A DNA stretch of 64,000 nucleotides from Apilactobacillus apisilvae (GTDB lineage Bacteria > Bacillota > Bacilli > Lactobacillales > Lactobacillaceae): NCBI RefSeq assembly GCF_023380225.1, contig NZ_CP093362.1, forward strand, positions 682,001 to 746,000, read 5' to 3'. Positions 7,910-16,332 of the stretch are shown here, piece after piece. Below the pieces are notes generated by a model. That model had not been told where the DNA came from. It made no database searches and was given only the letters and a program-made list of their open reading frames with translations. Within the stretch, counting starts at the first letter, position 1. Each line of letters begins with the position of its first letter. A program made the position numbers and the translations under genes.

Positions 7910-8578
7910 TTATAAATATGAGCGTTTTACTGGTTTAAAGTGATCTTTTAATGAAGGAGCATACTTTACATAGAAAATTTGAGAAATTTGAACCCAAGTA
8001 TATGCAATAAAAGCAGCACCTAAAGTATCAGTAGGAAAGTGAGCATTTAAATAGATTCTAGACATCATTACTAAAATCAAGAAAATAAATGTCACAATTT
8101 GTATTAGTAGTTGTTTCTTTTTACCCTGAATTAAAGGTAATAATACAATCCAAATGATACTAATGACAATAAAGATTCCAAAAACATGTCCACTAGGAAA
8201 GCTAAATCCTGTATCGGCAGCACTATGTAATGATGGACGTGGTCTTCTTACAATATTTTTAACAATAAATGCAATAACGTCCCCACCAATAATAGTGAAC
8301 AGTGACCAAATAGCGACAATCTTATGTCTAAATCCCCATAAGAAAAAGGCAATAATCAGAATCCAAATAATATCCATTTTGGGACTAGCTAATGTTGTAC
8401 ATAAATGCATTAAGCGGTCTTCAAAACCACCCTGTGACTTTTGCACTGAACTAATAATAACTGAGTCGATAAACTTTAAATATCCAGAATTCATTATGAC
8501 TGAAATGGTCATAAATAAGGATAATATTAATCCCAATGTAATTTTAAAGCCTCTTTTATGATCTTTATCAATTATCAT
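7910..8578 (-). CDS. PAP2-family phosphatase, membrane-bound
   Basis: Integral membrane phosphatase of 222 aa with about six hydrophobic segments. The three PAP2 signature pieces are present: KNIVRRPRPS, FSFPSGHVFG and SRIYLNAHFPTD, giving the Lys-Arg-Pro, Ser-Gly-His and Arg...His...Asp catalytic set. Members dephosphorylate lipid phosphates such as undecaprenyl pyrophosphate, phosphatidate or phosphatidylglycerophosphate; which one applies is not visible. The start has AGGAGG about 12 nt upstream. It converges on the esterase, and its terminator was disrupted by the IS. Confidence 0.9.
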   Translation of the reverse strand: MIIDKDHKRGFKITLGLILSLFMTISVIMNSGYLKFIDSVIISSVQKSQGGFEDRLMHLCTTLASPKMDIIWILIIAFFLWGFRHKIVAIWSLFTIIGGDVIAFIVKNIVRRPRPSLHSAADTGFSFPSGHVFGIFIVISIIWIVLLPLIQGKKKQLLIQIVTFIFLILVMMSRIYLNAHFPTDTLGAAFIAYTWVQISQIFYVKYAPSLKDHFKPVKRSYL

Positions 8579-8732
8579 AAAATCTTAATCCTCCTAAAAG
8601 TTTTAAATTCAGTATAACATAGCAAATAAAAATGGCTTTAATTTTCCAAAAAATTTAATATAATCGTTTTTAATGACTTTAATATAATAGTTGTTATAAT
8701 AAAATCAATTGAATATATAAGGAGGAAACATC

Positions 8733-9566
8733 ATGATTGGCACAGTCCTATTAATGATTGTGATTGGTATATTTGCTGGAATTGCCGGAGCTATCTTGGG
8801 ATTAGGCGGTGGCATTATTGTAACCCCCATTTTGACGTTAGCTTGTAATTTAGACATTAAATATGCAATTGGAGCTAGTGTAGTCGTTGTTATCGCTACT
8901 AGTTCTGGTTCAACAATCGCTTATTTGAAAGATGAAGTGTTAAATTTAAGAGTTGCGATGTTCCTTGAAATTGCTACTACAATTGGAGCAGTATCTGGAG
9001 CACTATTAACTGGTATTTTAAAGCCTCAATATCTTTACATATTATTCGGTCTGCTATTATTATTCTCATCATTTAATATGATTCGTAAGCTTTTAAATAA
9101 AAATTCGTCTAATTTAAGTCATAAAAATGATCCGTTAGCTGAAAAACTAAGGTTAAATAGCAGCTATTATGATAAAGCTGAAAATAAAAAAATTGATTAT
9201 CAAGTAGAAAACATTCCGGGAGGATTATCAGTTATGTTTGGTGCTGGTTTAGCATCTGGATTACTAGGGATTGGTTCTGGAGCATTCAAAGTTATCGCAA
9301 TGGATACTTTTATGAAGATGCCCTTAAAACCATCAAGTGCTACCAGTAATCTAATGATGGGAGTGACTGCAGCTGCATCAGCTACCGTTTATTTCTTTAA
9401 TGGATCAATTTTGCCATATATTGCGGTACCATTAGCCCTTGGAATTTTAGTTGGTGCAACTTTAGGATCACGAATTATGCAAAGATTGCCTGCTAGATGG
9501 ATTCGTATTTGTTTCGTCCCAGTATTATTTTATATTGGATTAAACATGTTAATCAAAGGATTTTAG
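8733..9566 (+). CDS. TauE/SafE-family membrane exporter
   Basis: Integral membrane protein of 277 aa with about eight hydrophobic segments and the internal repeat typical of TauE/SafE (IAGAILGLGGGIIVTPIL near the N-terminus, GLASGLLGIGSGAFKVIAMD in the second half). Family members are proposed to export sulfite, sulfoacetate or other organic acids. A strong AAGGAGG ribosome site precedes it. It is followed after 7 bp by a DUF1634 gene, a common pairing that suggests the two proteins act together. Confidence 0.88.
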   Translation: MIGTVLLMIVIGIFAGIAGAILGLGGGIIVTPILTLACNLDIKYAIGASVVVVIATSSGSTIAYLKDEVLNLRVAMFLEIATTIGAVSGALLTGILKPQYLYILFGLLLLFSSFNMIRKLLNKNSSNLSHKNDPLAEKLRLNSSYYDKAENKKIDYQVENIPGGLSVMFGAGLASGLLGIGSGAFKVIAMDTFMKMPLKPSSATSNLMMGVTAAASATVYFFNGSILPYIAVPLALGILVGATLGSRIMQRLPARWIRICFVPVLFYIGLNMLIKGF

Positions 9567-9573
9567 GAGGTAA

Positions 9574-9948
9574 GTGATGAATAATTCTAAACAAACTACT
9601 AAAGAAGAAATGAATCAAATTGAATTAGTAATTGGTAAAATTCTTCGAATTGGTGTGATTATTTCAGCTACAATTATGATGATTGGTTTATTAATTTTTA
9701 TTTTAACTGGTAAATCCGGATATAGTGGAAATTATCATCCTAGTTCTTTTAAAGAAATTTTCACTGGAGTGACTCAACTAAAATCTTATGCAATTATGAT
9801 GGTTGGAATTTTTTGTTTAATTTTAACCCCCGTATTAAGAGTTATTGTTTCAATTTATTCATTTTATAAAGAACACGATATGTTATATGTATATATAACA
9901 ACTTTCGTATTATTAGTATTAATTTTTAGTTTCTTTTTAGGTCAATAA
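9574..9948 (+). CDS. DUF1634 family membrane protein
   Basis: Small membrane protein of 124 aa with three hydrophobic segments (about residues 28-47, 70-92 and 101-122) and the DUF1634 core IVGKILRIGVIISATIMMIG. Its ribosome site AGGAGG overlaps the end of the TauE/SafE gene, so the two are co-transcribed. DUF1634 genes usually neighbour TauE/SafE exporters; an accessory subunit role is inferred. Confidence 0.85.
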   Translation: MMNNSKQTTKEEMNQIELVIGKILRIGVIISATIMMIGLLIFILTGKSGYSGNYHPSSFKEIFTGVTQLKSYAIMMVGIFCLILTPVLRVIVSIYSFYKEHDMLYVYITTFVLLVLIFSFFLGQ

Positions 9949-9949
9949 A

Positions 9950-9984
9950 AAGAGGAGTAATGAGTGAAATCATTACCCCTTTTT
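9950..9984. terminator. Bidirectional terminator between DUF1634 and threonine/serine exporter genes
   Basis: GGAGTAATGA/TCATTACCCC stem (one mismatch) with flanking A-rich and T-rich runs between two convergent genes. Confidence 0.8.
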
Positions 9985-10428
9985 TTGATTGGCCTTTTTA
10001 ATTCGCCAACGGATATACAATTGATTCAAAAATTCTGAAAACAAGAAACCAGAGGCAATCGCTCCAGCAATAAAAACCATCTGAATTAAATTAGTTTTGG
10101 CCAAAGCATAATTACTAATAGCCAAAGATTTCATAACTTGATAGGCTTGGCCACCTGGGACTAATGGAACCAAAGCTGGAATATTAAAAATAATAACCGG
10201 CATTTTTTTATAACGAGAAGCTAAAATGCTTAACAATCCAACCACAAAAGTCCCAAAAAGATTAGCGAAAACATATCCACTAATATAAGTATTAATATAA
10301 TAATAGACTAGCCAACCAGAAACACTAACTAATCCGCCCATATTTAAGGCTCTTTTAGGAACATTTACTAATAGTCCAAAACCAATTGTTGCTAAATATA
10401 CACAAAAGATATTAACTAATAATAGCAA
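9973..10428 (-). CDS. Threonine/serine exporter, ThrE_2 (DUF3815) subunit
   Basis: Membrane protein of 151 aa with four to five hydrophobic segments, ending in a basic tail. It contains PALVPLVPGGQAYQVMKS, matching the LVPGxxxxxA signature shared by both halves of split ThrE-type exporters. By family it pairs with the DUF1212 protein encoded just upstream to export threonine, serine or other small metabolites. The start codon appears to be TTG at 10428 with GAGGTGA upstream, overlapping the partner's stop codon, so the two are translationally coupled. Confidence 0.88.
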   Translation of the reverse strand: MLLLVNIFCVYLATIGFGLLVNVPKRALNMGGLVSVSGWLVYYYINTYISGYVFANLFGTFVVGLLSILASRYKKMPVIIFNIPALVPLVPGGQAYQVMKSLAISNYALAKTNLIQMVFIAGAIASGFLFSEFLNQLYIRWRIKKANQKKG

Positions 10429-10437
10429 TTAATCACC

Positions 10438-11202
10438 TCATCCCATTATTTTAATTGCCATCGCAACTCCAAAACCTAATGCACAGGCACTCATAATTGC
10501 TTCAACTCCACGTGAAGGACCTGAAATTAAATTACCAGACAATACATCACGAACCGCATTAGTAATTGGCACTCCGGGTACTAACGGCATTAGGCCACCA
10601 GTTATCAAATCATCGGCACTGCTAACCAAATGGAGTCTAAACATAATAATTGCTGAAAAGCCAATTGCAATAGCTGATATAAATTCACTCAAAAATCGAA
10701 TGGATGTGTAACGCTCAGTAATACTATAAATGACCCAGCCTAATACCCCGATTAAAGCAGCAGCCCAAAAATCGACATAATTTTTTCTGAATACAACTTC
10801 TAAAGCACCACTAACCACAGCAGCGCCAAGTAATTCAATCCAGAATGGATATCTAGTAACATGTTTATCCATGTGTTTTAAAGAATGATAAAATTGCCCC
10901 AGGGTGATTAATCCTGACTGAAATTGTCGAGAGTAATCATTGACCACTGAAACTTTTTCTAAGTCAAAACTTCGCTTATCAATTGAAATAACTTGCGATC
11001 CCATATTTGGATTAACCGTCATAATAATCCCTGTTAATGTTACATACGAACGATTATCCGAAAAACCCGCATTATGACATATTCGATCAATCGTGTCATT
11101 AACTCTAACCATTTCAGATCCATTTTCAATCATTATCTTTCCTGCAAGTAAACAAGTTTCAACAACTAACTTACTTTTTCTTTTTTCGTTCAAACATTTC
11201 AC
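10438..11202 (-). CDS. Threonine/serine exporter, ThrE (DUF1212) subunit
   Basis: Protein of up to 254 aa: a cytoplasmic N-terminal half (DUF1212; ETCLLAGKIMIENGSEMVRVNDTIDRIC) followed by about five membrane segments, with LMPLVPGVPITNAVRDVLSGN matching the partner's signature. Split ThrE exporters are two-gene versions of the Corynebacterium ThrE protein. Start is uncertain: GTG at 11202 or, with a better AGGTGA spacing, TTG at 11193 (MNEKRKSK). The partner subunit follows immediately. Confidence 0.88.
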   Translation of the reverse strand: MKCLNEKRKSKLVVETCLLAGKIMIENGSEMVRVNDTIDRICHNAGFSDNRSYVTLTGIIMTVNPNMGSQVISIDKRSFDLEKVSVVNDYSRQFQSGLITLGQFYHSLKHMDKHVTRYPFWIELLGAAVVSGALEVVFRKNYVDFWAAALIGVLGWVIYSITERYTSIRFLSEFISAIAIGFSAIIMFRLHLVSSADDLITGGLMPLVPGVPITNAVRDVLSGNLISGPSRGVEAIMSACALGFGVAMAIKIMG

Positions 11203-11267
11203 CTACCATGATAAAACAATAATAATTAGTAAAAGTATAACATGAATAATTATCGTTTAAATAAAAA

Positions 11268-11302
11268 CGAGTTTTAAGTTAAATTACTTAAAACTCGTTT
11301 AT
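11268..11302 (-). terminator. Terminator of the MntR-like regulator gene
   Basis: ACGAGTTTTAAG/CTTAAAACTCGT stem followed by T5 on the minus strand, right after the regulator's stop codon. Confidence 0.85.
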
Positions 11303-11303
11303 T

Positions 11304-11963
11304 TTATTCATTAATATTTTTAATAAAAATATAATGTGAAGCTTTATAACTGATGGCATTTTCTTGCTTATCAGTTAAATTTTGAACTGTAATGGGGCCT
11401 TCAAAAGGTGAATGCTTAATAACTTTTAATTTATCACCAATATCTAGTTGTATATCACCTAAATAAGTCAATAAATCATGGTTGTCGATAAAACGATCAA
11501 CTACAACAGTATCGCCATCTTTAGCATCATTCAATAAGACATGACTATCTTCTTTATAATGACCATTAGTATTAGGAATAACACCTCCGTGCGGACAATG
11601 AGTAGGCTTGCCTAGCTTTTCGTACATCGCTTGTAATAAACGATCACTAGTGACATGTTCCAAAACTTCAGCTTCATTATCTAAATCAGGAAGTGGGTAA
11701 TTTAATTCATTAACCAAAAAGCTTTCCCAAATACGGTGCTTTCTAACTAAAACTTCAGCTAATTTTACACCCTTTTCTGTTAAATAAACTCCTGAATAGG
11801 GTTCGTGATAAACTAGTCCCTCACCCAATAACTTATTTATCATTTCAGTGACAGAGGCCGCAGCTATATCTAAACTGATTGCGATTCTTTTATTGGAAAC
11901 TTTATCTTTAGTTCCACCTAGTTCAAATATAATTTTTAAATAGTCCTCTTTTTTTGGGGTCAT
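11304..11963 (-). CDS. DtxR/MntR-family metal-dependent transcriptional regulator
   Basis: Cytoplasmic DNA-binding protein of 219 aa. The N-terminal winged helix (KEDYLKIIFELGG...ISLDIAAASVTEMINKL) is followed by the dimerisation and metal-binding domain (RKHRIWESFLVNEL, EAEVLEHVTSDRLLQAMYEKLGKPTHCPHGGVIP) and a C-terminal SH3/FeoA-like domain (LGDIQLDIGDKLKVIKHSPFEGP). The E-x2-H and C-P-H-G pieces are typical of the family. Such proteins repress Mn2+ or Fe2+ uptake genes when metal is plentiful; no such uptake gene lies nearby. Monocistronic. Confidence 0.92.
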   Translation of the reverse strand: MTPKKEDYLKIIFELGGTKDKVSNKRIAISLDIAAASVTEMINKLLGEGLVYHEPYSGVYLTEKGVKLAEVLVRKHRIWESFLVNELNYPLPDLDNEAEVLEHVTSDRLLQAMYEKLGKPTHCPHGGVIPNTNGHYKEDSHVLLNDAKDGDTVVVDRFIDNHDLLTYLGDIQLDIGDKLKVIKHSPFEGPITVQNLTDKQENAISYKASHYIFIKNINE

Positions 11964-12130
11964 TATTATCAGCGTCTCCTAAATAAATTCTAATTACATC
12001 AATTTTTAATAATCAATGTTACAGCATTTAATATAATTTTACCATTTTTATTTAACTTTTTTTAATAAAAAATATATAATTAAACTGTAATGGTAATGAT
12101 ATCATTAATTAAGAAACTGGAGATGGAAAT

Positions 12131-12475
12131 ATGAGTAAAAAGTTACTTAAGTTCAATCAACTCAATGAACAATCTCAATTAAACAGTGTCAAAGGTTTCA
12201 GTCAATTCTTTGTCAAAATGTATCGAGATCGTAACATGGAAATAATTAGTGCAGATATTGATAACTCATTCTTATGGGATATTGATCGTGAAGTATATCG
12301 CAATCGATTTGAATCTATTGATCATGCTGCAAAAGACACAGTGAAGTATTGTATGAATAATTATCGTGCAATTATAAATGATTTGAATGTTTCATTCTTA
12401 GCTAATGGTACTCCTGAATTACCTTGGGAAGAATGGTATCAAAATAAATATAATCAAACCCCTGAGGGACTATAA
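12131..12475 (+). CDS. Hypothetical protein, 114 aa
   Basis: I do not recognise this protein. It is soluble, acidic near its end (PELPWEEWYQNKY) and has no signal peptide or membrane segment. It has a convincing ribosome site (CTGGAGATG), an ATG start, its own upstream AT-rich promoter region divergent from the MntR-like gene, and a terminator, so it is very probably expressed. The SADIDNSFLWDIDREVYRNRF and EWYQNKY segments look conserved in character, but no function can be given. Confidence 0.75.
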   Translation: MSKKLLKFNQLNEQSQLNSVKGFSQFFVKMYRDRNMEIISADIDNSFLWDIDREVYRNRFESIDHAAKDTVKYCMNNYRAIINDLNVSFLANGTPELPWEEWYQNKYNQTPEGL

Positions 12476-12485
12476 TAACAATATA

Positions 12486-12520
12486 AAGAAGCTTCCATAA
12501 AAATTATGGAAGCTTCTTTA
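12486..12520. terminator. Bidirectional terminator
   Basis: AAGAAGCTTCCATAA/TTATGGAAGCTTCTT, a near-perfect 15-bp stem between convergent genes, with T-runs on both sides. Confidence 0.85.
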
Positions 12521-13429
12521 TTTAATATCAGTACCACTATCGTAAAATAAATCTTCTTTCTTGCCATGTTCAACTTCAGCTTGTAAAGTTACGTGTTCAA
12601 CATGGTATTTATCATGCAATATTTTAGCAATTGGATCATATATCTTTTCAGCATCACTAATTAACATGTCTTTCATATTAATATGAGCAGAAAACATAAT
12701 ACTATTCTCATCGACTAACCAAATATGAACATGATGAACTCCAGTTACTCCGTTGATATTAAGTAAATCTTTTTGAATATCATAACAATTAATATGTGGT
12801 GCACCCTGCATCAAAATCTTAATTGTTTTTTTAATAATTGGGAATGTTTCCGAAATAATATATAAAGCAACAATAATTGTCACTAGTGGATCAATAATAT
12901 TCCAACCAAACAGCTTAATTAAAAGACCACCAATAATAATTCCAATTGATGCTAAAGTATCACTTAATAAATGAAGATATGTAGCTCGAATATTTAAATT
13001 ATTCTTAGATCCGTGACTTAACATAAGTGTTGAAATCAGATTGGCAACTGTTGAAACCACAGCAACGATTAACATCAGATTTCCATTAATTTGTTCTGGT
13101 TTAAACAGTTTAGGAACCGCTTCAAAAATCAAAACAGCTGAAAGCATCAATAAGAAAATTGAATTTAAGAAAGCAGAAATAATTTGTGCTCTTTTATAGC
13201 CAAACGTATTAAATTTATTTTGTGGACGTTCGCTAATTCGATGTGCATAATAACTACCTACAACTGAAGCTGAATCACCTAAGTTATGAAAAGCGTCAGA
13301 TATTAAAGACAAACTTCCCGAAAGAATCCCCCCTAAAAATTCAACAATCGTAATTGTCGAATTTAGTACTGTCACAAAGAAAAATCGGCGACCAGTCATT
13401 TGACTTTTTTCATGGTTATGTTCATGCAT
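12518..13429 (-). CDS. Cation diffusion facilitator, probable zinc exporter
   Basis: Six-segment membrane antiporter of 303 aa. Helices 2 and 5 carry the metal-site residues as SDAFHNLGDSASV and ATYLHLLSDTLASIG; the His/Asp arrangement in both is characteristic of zinc-type CDF proteins (CzcD/ZitB), whereas manganese types have Asn/Asp. The N-terminus MHEHNHEKS is histidine-rich and the C-terminal cytoplasmic domain (VTGVHHVHIWLVDENSIMFSAHINM) is typical. It would export Zn2+ (perhaps Cd2+ or Co2+) in exchange for protons. Confidence 0.93.
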   Translation of the reverse strand: MHEHNHEKSQMTGRRFFFVTVLNSTITIVEFLGGILSGSLSLISDAFHNLGDSASVVGSYYAHRISERPQNKFNTFGYKRAQIISAFLNSIFLLMLSAVLIFEAVPKLFKPEQINGNLMLIVAVVSTVANLISTLMLSHGSKNNLNIRATYLHLLSDTLASIGIIIGGLLIKLFGWNIIDPLVTIIVALYIISETFPIIKKTIKILMQGAPHINCYDIQKDLLNINGVTGVHHVHIWLVDENSIMFSAHINMKDMLISDAEKIYDPIAKILHDKYHVEHVTLQAEVEHGKKEDLFYDSGTDIK

Positions 13430-13477
13430 TTTAACCCCTCCTATCTATATTTATTATACAATAAAATTACATAACAA

Positions 13478-13506
13478 AAAAAGCCGCTTTCGTTGAAAGC
13501 AGCTTT
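13478..13506 (-). terminator. Terminator of the second GNAT gene
   Basis: Stem AAAGCTGCTTTC/GAAAGCGGCTTT with one G-U pair, followed by T-run on the minus strand. Confidence 0.8.
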
Positions 13507-13510
13507 AATT

Positions 13511-14047
13511 TTAAACTAATAGTGGTTGTTTAATTAAGCGTTCATAAGCATAATTTCTAATTTTAGTATTTTGGGTAGCTGAGATAGGTACTACCTTGCC
13601 AGTTTCAATAAAACCAGCCTTCTTAATTACATGTTGCATCCCTAAGTTATCAGGATTGGTATCAACACGAATACTATTAATACCATTAACATTTTTAACA
13701 ACATCATAAATAGCTTCAAATAATTTTTGTGATAAGCCACGTCCATGGTGATGATTAGATACGGCTACCCGATGAATTGAAACATAGGGGCCATTTGATA
13801 ACCATATTCCGTCTAAGTTTTCATAACTGTCATCAGTTCCTGGAATTACAGCTGCTGTTCCCAAAATTTCACCATTTTCTTCTAAAACAACGGTCCATTG
13901 ATTACGAATATCGTTAATTAATGAGTCAGTATTTGGGTAACCATCTTGCCATTGATTAACCCCTTGTTTAGAAAGCAATTCCTTCCCTTCGAAAATAATT
14001 TGTTTAATTGCATTCAAATCTTCGATGTGTGCTCTTCTCATTAACAT
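13511..14047 (-). CDS. GNAT-family N-acetyltransferase
   Basis: Cytoplasmic acetyltransferase of 178 aa. Motif A is clear: VSIHRVAVSNHHHGRGLSQKLFEAIYD contains the acetyl-CoA-binding Q/R-x-x-G-x-G type loop (HGRGLS), followed by the IRVDTNPDNLGMQHVIKKAGFIETG segment. The MRRAHIEDLNAIKQIIFEGK beginning is typical of this group. An A-GGGGGGG-C run forms the ribosome site; the ATG two codons later is an alternative start. Substrate unknown. Confidence 0.87.
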   Translation of the reverse strand: MLMRRAHIEDLNAIKQIIFEGKELLSKQGVNQWQDGYPNTDSLINDIRNQWTVVLEENGEILGTAAVIPGTDDSYENLDGIWLSNGPYVSIHRVAVSNHHHGRGLSQKLFEAIYDVVKNVNGINSIRVDTNPDNLGMQHVIKKAGFIETGKVVPISATQNTKIRNYAYERLIKQPLLV

Positions 14048-14145
14048 GATTAAGCCCCCCCTTTTTCAATTTCATTATTTAAAACTCAATTTAAAGATAA
14101 TAACACCTTTCTAAAAATATGCAAAGAATTTTATTTTATTTTTTT

Positions 14146-14181
14146 AAAAAAAGGTATTCCAATTAATGGAATACCTTTTAC
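14146..14181 (-). terminator. Terminator of the 132-aa hypothetical gene
   Basis: AAAGGTATTCCA/TGGAATACCTTT stem with TTAA loop and T7 on the minus strand. Confidence 0.88.
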
Positions 14182-14182
14182 A

Positions 14183-14581
14183 TTATTCTTCTAACATGCG
14201 CCAATTACCTTCGGCAGCTTTTGAAATTTGATTTAAGAAGTGTAGAACTGAAGTTGCACGTTTTTCATCATGTTCATTTAACTTATTTAATCCCTTACCT
14301 GAGGCCATCGGTTGACCTAATGAAAAATCATTTTCTTTTAAATGACCTTCTGAGAAGGCAACGACAGTTTCACCAGATTCGATTTTGGTAATGATAAAGA
14401 ACAATGAAAAATCATCATTTTCTTTCATATATGCAGGCATTGCCCAAACATCTTCAGCAATTTGTTGCATTTCTTCATTCATAAAACGATAGTATTTATG
14501 ATTGGCTTCAGTTACTGGTGTATTTAAAACAAACATCATCTTGCTAAAAGCTGGTGCACCAATTTTAATATTGTCTTCCAT
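14183..14581 (-). CDS. Hypothetical protein, 132 aa
   Basis: I do not recognise a named family. The protein is soluble, about 15 kDa and acidic, with no signal peptide. Hydrophobic strand-like segments alternate with polar loops (FSKMMFVLNTP, FSLFFIITKIESGETVVAFSEGH), suggesting a small alpha/beta fold. It lies 17 bp downstream of the DUF1003 gene on the same strand with an AGGAG ribosome site, so rluD-type gene, DUF1003 gene and this gene probably form one operon ending at the terminator that follows. Confidence 0.78.
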   Translation of the reverse strand: MEDNIKIGAPAFSKMMFVLNTPVTEANHKYYRFMNEEMQQIAEDVWAMPAYMKENDDFSLFFIITKIESGETVVAFSEGHLKENDFSLGQPMASGKGLNKLNEHDEKRATSVLHFLNQISKAAEGNWRMLEE

Positions 14582-14598
14582 TAATAATTCTCCTCTAA

Positions 14599-15357
14599 CT
14601 AGTTAGATTGCTTTAATTTTTCTTTTAATTTAATGTTTTCATTTCTTAAATTAGTTAACTCAGCACGAACCTCACCCAAAATTTGTAGTTGTAATTTTTC
14701 AATCTCTAAATCATGGGGCATCTGATTTTGAGTTAAATGGTCTAACTTAGCATGTAAAATTCTTAATTCATGTTCTGATTTTAAATTAACATGAAAATCA
14801 TTTTCAGCATCTAGTCGATCACGTTGAGCTGAACGATTCTGACTCATCATAATGATAGGTGCTTGAATTGCTGAGAAACAACTTAAGAATAGATTTAATA
14901 GAATATATGGATAAGGATCAAAGTGAATACCAAAAATTGCTAAACCATTTATAAGCATCCATATTACCAGAATTGAGACAAAAATAAAAATAAAAGTCCA
15001 ACTACCACCAAATTTAGCTACTGCATCCGATACTTTTTGGCCAAAAGTCGTGCTTTTGCTTAATGAAACGTTCACATCGGTAATCTCATAATTATCATCC
15101 CTCAAAGCGCGGGTTAATTTACGATTAATTTTTTGACTCTGCCTTAAATCTGAATTAATTAATGAGTCTACTCGATTCATTCGATATTCCAACAAATGAT
15201 TAGCACAAATAAAGCTAGTCATTTTAGCTTTAGGATAGTCTTGCTTAATTGCATTGGATATCGGTTGCGCTAATTCTTTTAAAGTAATCCCTTCATCTCT
15301 TAAGTAAGTTTTACCATCAACCACACACTTTACTTCTTGCTGTGAATCTTTATTCAT
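14599..15357 (-). CDS. DUF1003 family membrane protein
   Basis: Protein of 252 aa. A soluble N-terminal part (~115 residues) precedes two membrane segments (WTFIFIFVSILVIWMLINGLAI and PYILLNLFLSCFSAIQAPIIMM), joined by the FDPYPYILLNL stretch diagnostic of DUF1003. The conserved SQNRSAQRDR follows, then a C-terminal coiled coil with heptad leucines (HELRILHAKLDHL..., LTNLRNENIKLKEKL). Function unknown. ATG at 15357 is taken as start because GGAGG lies 8 nt upstream; the frame is open back to a GTG at 15372, across that site. The gene begins right after the pseudouridine synthase stop codon. Confidence 0.87.
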   Translation of the reverse strand: MNKDSQQEVKCVVDGKTYLRDEGITLKELAQPISNAIKQDYPKAKMTSFICANHLLEYRMNRVDSLINSDLRQSQKINRKLTRALRDDNYEITDVNVSLSKSTTFGQKVSDAVAKFGGSWTFIFIFVSILVIWMLINGLAIFGIHFDPYPYILLNLFLSCFSAIQAPIIMMSQNRSAQRDRLDAENDFHVNLKSEHELRILHAKLDHLTQNQMPHDLEIEKLQLQILGEVRAELTNLRNENIKLKEKLKQSN

Positions 15358-15371
15358 TTTTCCATCCTCCA

Positions 15372-16250
15372 CTATAAAATTGCTTTCATATCGGCTGGTA
15401 AATCTAACTTAAATTCACGGTCGACATCAGATAAATCATCATGAAATTTTAAATAATAAGCATGCAAAGCTTGGCGCTCAATCCCTTCATTTAATGGTCC
15501 ATCATATAATTGATCACCTAATAAAGGATGCCCTAAAGCAGTCATATGAACTCTAATTTGGTGCGTCCGACCTGTATGTAGCTTAATTTTTGCTAATGTT
15601 TTATCATTCAAACTGCTAACTACCAAATATTCAGTAATTGCATTCTTACCATCAGGCGTAACTTCACGCCGAAAATTATCACCGATTCTACCAATTGGTT
15701 GATCAATAATGGAATGCTCATCAGAGAGTTTTCCTTCCACAATTGCATAGTAATATTTTTCAATTTGATGCTTTGCTACTCGTTGATTAGCTAGGCTATT
15801 AGCTAATCGGTTTTTAGCGACTAATACCAATCCAGAAGTAAAACGATCTAACCTTGTAATTAGATGTGGTTTTAAATCATGACTGCCATTTTTTCTCAAA
15901 TAACCTTTAATTCGGTTAACTAAAGTATCCTCGCGATTAGCTGGTCCCGGGACGCTCGTTAATCCAGCTGACTTATTAATAACTAGCCAGTTATTATCTT
16001 CATAGACCACATTAATTGGTTGATCACTAAAAGCAACCTCATCGTCACTTTGTTCATCGGGAAAAACGACTGTTAGAGAATCACTGGGTTCTACTTGAGC
16101 ATCAAACTTAGTTTTATGGTGATTTAGCATAATTGAGCCATCATGTTTTAAATCATTATACATTCGATGACTAACACCTTTGCTTGCTAAAAATTTTTTA
16201 ATTCCGTATTCAATTTTATCATTATTTACCCAAGTGAATTCCAAAGTCAT
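15372..16250 (-). CDS. RluA/RluD-family pseudouridine synthase
   Basis: RNA-modifying enzyme of 292 aa that isomerises uridine to pseudouridine in rRNA or tRNA. An S4-like N-terminal region (KFLASKGVSHRMYNDLKHDGSIMLNH) is followed by the catalytic domain with INKSAGLTSVPGP and HLITRLDRFTSGLVLVAKN; Asp135 in RLDRFTSG is the expected nucleophile. Downstream LHTGRTHQIRVHMTALGHPLLGD is the second family hallmark. Length fits the RluD-like group in lactobacilli. Which uridine is modified is not evident. First gene of a probable operon with the DUF1003 and 132-aa genes. Confidence 0.92.
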   Translation of the reverse strand: MTLEFTWVNNDKIEYGIKKFLASKGVSHRMYNDLKHDGSIMLNHHKTKFDAQVEPSDSLTVVFPDEQSDDEVAFSDQPINVVYEDNNWLVINKSAGLTSVPGPANREDTLVNRIKGYLRKNGSHDLKPHLITRLDRFTSGLVLVAKNRLANSLANQRVAKHQIEKYYYAIVEGKLSDEHSIIDQPIGRIGDNFRREVTPDGKNAITEYLVVSSLNDKTLAKIKLHTGRTHQIRVHMTALGHPLLGDQLYDGPLNEGIERQALHAYYLKFHDDLSDVDREFKLDLPADMKAIL

Positions 16251-16332
16251 GTTCCTCCAGTTTATTTTATATGTATGTTATATTAACATATTAATTAGAG
16301 GAACTCATAAATTCATAGAAAGAAGATATCAA

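Noticed and set aside
16180-16332. Possible signal-like extension of carbonic anhydrase (hydrophobic VMFLQFILYVCYINILI)
   Set aside because: It overlaps the divergent pseudouridine synthase start, has no ribosome site, and the enzyme core begins at MLNYNDQ.
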